NCBI GenBank assembly: GCA_023392945.1
Contig: JAEWNB010000043.1
Location: 1-8,851 of the forward strand
Length of the DNA stretch: 8,851 nucleotides
From: Bacteroidota bacterium
GTDB lineage: Bacteria; Bacteroidota; Bacteroidia; Bacteroidales; WCHB1-69
Direction: 5' to 3'
Program-made: the position numbers and the translations under genes
In this document: positions 6,970 to 8,851 of the stretch, in pieces
How the letters are laid out: every line of letters starts with the position of its first letter
Position numbering within the stretch: the stretch's first letter is position 1
The notes under the pieces: model-generated
What the model was told of the DNA's origin: nothing
Seen by the model: only the letters and a program-made list of their open reading frames with translations
Database searches by the model: none

Positions 6970-8851
6970 TTAATGAGAGCTTCTTTTTCTCTGTGGAGCA
7001 GTCTTTAGCTGAACACGCTCAAGGAGAAATGTAAGCAGCCAGGCAAGAACGAAATAGAGAATGGCCACCATTATCAAGGGAAAGAAAGCATCGAAAGTCC
7101 TGCTTCGAATGATATCACTTGCCTTGGTTAAGTCCTGCACCGCAATATAACCCACAATAGCCGTCATTTTCACCAATGCAATAAATTCTCCTTTATAAAC
7201 AGGCAGTACTCTTTGCACAGCTTGTGGTAGCACAATATTAAAAAAAGTCTTTGCTTTACTGAACCCCATGGCAATACCGGCCTCTGTTTGTCCTTTGTTA
7301 ACACTTTCGATAGAGGTTCTGAACATTTCTGAAACATAAGCAGCAAAATTCATAGCAAAAGTAATGATGGCCACCGTGACGCCGCTGATATTGAGGGGGG
7401 CAAAAATAACGTAGAACATCAACATCAGCAACACCACTTGCGGAATGCCTCGTAAGAGGTCTATATAGACTTTAGCAACAATTTGAAGGACTTTATTCTT
7501 GCTCATTCTCATTGTGCAAACCAAAGCTCCGAGTAAGGTGCCCAGCAAGGCTGCCATAACGGAAATTAGAAAAGTTACTTTCAATCCGTTCCAAAGTAAT
7601 AGATATCGTTTTTCGAGAATAATATTATTGTAAAAACTTTCTTTCACACGAGCAAAGAAACTCTTTCCCTCAGTATCATTTGCAGCTATGGATTGATCTT
7701 TGACAGTCAGCAAAACCTGAGGATTCACAAAATAGCCTTCGGAAAAATTGACCACTTTCCTGCGTTCGTCGGTGGCAGTCATATTTGAAATCACGAGGTC
7801 TGCTTTTCCTGATTCAAGTGCAGCAATCAATGCAGAAAATTTCATGTCGTAATATTGCACAGGACGTCCCAACTTATAGGCAATTCTTTCTATCAGTTCA
7901 CAATCCAGTCCCACAATTTTATTATCGGAGACAAAACACATTGGTTCACGATTTGCAGCAATTGCAACAATTAGAGGTTTTCCTTCTTTTACCTTAGGAA
8001 TAGTCGTTATTTCATAATCAGAACCGTCTTTTCGCACCCAGCGACTGATTATCTGATCCAATGTACCATCTTTTTTAAATTCTGTTAGAACTTTATTTAC
8101 CTGTGCCAACAATTCAGTGTTATTTTTCGGGAAAGCAATAGCGGCATATTCATCAGTATATTCTTTCGGCAGCACAACAAGATCCTCATTTTTATTGGAA
8201 ACTTTTAGAGCAGTTGTGTAAGCAGTAATAACATAGTCTAATTTATGAGCTTGCAGTGAAGCAACAGCATCCATAATATCATCGAAACACTGAACCTCAG
8301 CCTTAGGATAATGACTGCGAATATACATTTCACCGGTTGTTCCGGTCATGGCCCCTACTTTAGAAACAGCAATATTGCTACCATCATTGACGAGGGCATT
8401 TTTCTTATTCTTTTGAGTAAGATTTTTTTTCATCACCACCATCCCGGAAGTTGTTTCAAAGTATGGGTCTGAGAAGGCAATTTCTTTGGCACGTTCTTCA
8501 GTTACCATAATGCTATTTCCTATAATATCTACTTTCCCGCTGATAATGGCAGCAAGTAAACCTCCGAAGTTATATGTAGATATTATGGGTTTAAGCTGTT
8601 GTTCAGCAGCAAATCTGAGCATAAGTTCAAGATCAAACCCCACTACTTGATTTCCTTTAACAAAAGAAAAAGGGATACTCTCTCCGGTCGTACCGATACG
8701 CAAGCTGCCATTTTTTCCGGTATTGGAAATTGAGGGCATTTCGGCAGTTTCACTATTATCAATCCATCTTTTGTAGATTTCATCATAGGTGCCGTCCTTC
8801 TTAATTTTTTGCAGAAACTTATTAAAAAGGTCCCGTTGTGCAGTATTCTTC
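6970..8851 (-). CDS. Fused substrate-binding modules and permease of a polar amino acid ABC importer (partial)
   Basis: The frame is open through the window edge; the ATG at 8739 lies inside the protein, because the 37 codons before it encode the end of another binding module (FLQKIKKDGTYDEIYKRWI). Numbering from that internal Met, residues 12-236 form a full SBP_bac_3 module (GFDLEL, TEERAKEIAFSDPY, ending in FKKDGTLDQIISRW). Residues 254-348 look like only the first lobe of a third module (GLDCEL, TDERRKVVNFSEGY). A linker with SFYNNIILEKRYLLLWNGLKV leads to a HisM/GlnP-type permease domain (382-575) with about five membrane segments and the ATPase-coupling EAA loop EAGIAMGFSKAKTFFNIVLP (486-505). 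The C-terminal tail is basic (QRKRSSH). The full protein must contain at least three binding units. Substrate is likely a polar amino acid or similar, but the exact ligand is unknown. Confidence 0.93.
   Translation of the reverse strand, partial: KNTAQRDLFNKFLQKIKKDGTYDEIYKRWIDNSETAEMPSISNTGKNGSLRIGTTGESIPFSFVKGNQVVGFDLELMLRFAAEQQLKPIISTYNFGGLLAAIISGKVDIIGNSIMVTEERAKEIAFSDPYFETTSGMVVMKKNLTQKNKKNALVNDGSNIAVSKVGAMTGTTGEMYIRSHYPKAEVQCFDDIMDAVASLQAHKLDYVITAYTTALKVSNKNEDLVVLPKEYTDEYAAIAFPKNNTELLAQVNKVLTEFKKDGTLDQIISRWVRKDGSDYEITTIPKVKEGKPLIVAIAANREPMCFVSDNKIVGLDCELIERIAYKLGRPVQYYDMKFSALIAALESGKADLVISNMTATDERRKVVNFSEGYFVNPQVLLTVKDQSIAANDTEGKSFFARVKESFYNNIILEKRYLLLWNGLKVTFLISVMAALLGTLLGALVCTMRMSKNKVLQIVAKVYIDLLRGIPQVVLLMLMFYVIFAPLNISGVTVAIITFAMNFAAYVSEMFRTSIESVNKGQTEAGIAMGFSKAKTFFNIVLPQAVQRVLPVYKGEFIALVKMTAIVGYIAVQDLTKASDIIRSRTFDAFFPLIMVAILYFVLAWLLTFLLERVQLKTAPQRKRSSH

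Overview
The window looks like a chromosomal segment of a Bacteroidetes (Bacteroidota) bacterium, probably from the Bacteroidales or a related lineage. The DNA is AT-rich and genes start after A-rich stretches rather than Shine-Dalgarno sites. Three sites match the Bacteroidetes -7 promoter consensus TAnnTTTG. The + strand gene order rsfS, ftsH, LUD-domain gene, cdsA is, from memory, typical of this phylum. The exact genus cannot be read from the sequence.

Layout: (1) Positions 1-691, minus strand, hold the N-terminal part of a secreted serine protease of the lysyl-endopeptidase type; its catalytic domain runs off the left edge. (2) Positions 692-796 form a short divergent promoter region whose two promoters are almost exact mirror images. 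(3) Positions 797-4725, plus strand, form a tight housekeeping operon: ribosomal silencing factor RsfS, membrane AAA+ zinc protease FtsH, a LUD (LutC/YkgG-type) protein, and the phospholipid enzyme CdsA. (4) Positions 4757-5662, minus strand and convergent with cdsA, encode a cytoplasmic-looking acidic protein made of about ten YD-like repeats, with its own good promoter. (5) Positions 5798-8851, minus strand, encode a polar amino acid ABC importer in two genes. The first is a fusion of several substrate-binding modules to a permease, open at the right edge. The second is an ATPase with an extra C-terminal domain of about 120 residues.

The operon in (3) joins ribosome dormancy (RsfS), membrane protein quality control (FtsH) and phosphatidate activation for phospholipid synthesis (CdsA). 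The importer in (5) is self-contained: binding domains, channel and ATPase are all encoded by two adjacent genes.

The least ordinary points are the degenerate GHKL/RsbW-like tail on the ABC ATPase, the stacked substrate-binding modules (one apparently only half a module, one lacking the usual ligand-binding Asp), the ten-repeat YD-like protein, the LUD protein with an eroded C-terminal signature, and the symmetric divergent promoter. I saw no tRNA, rRNA, CRISPR array, insertion sequence or clear intrinsic terminator.
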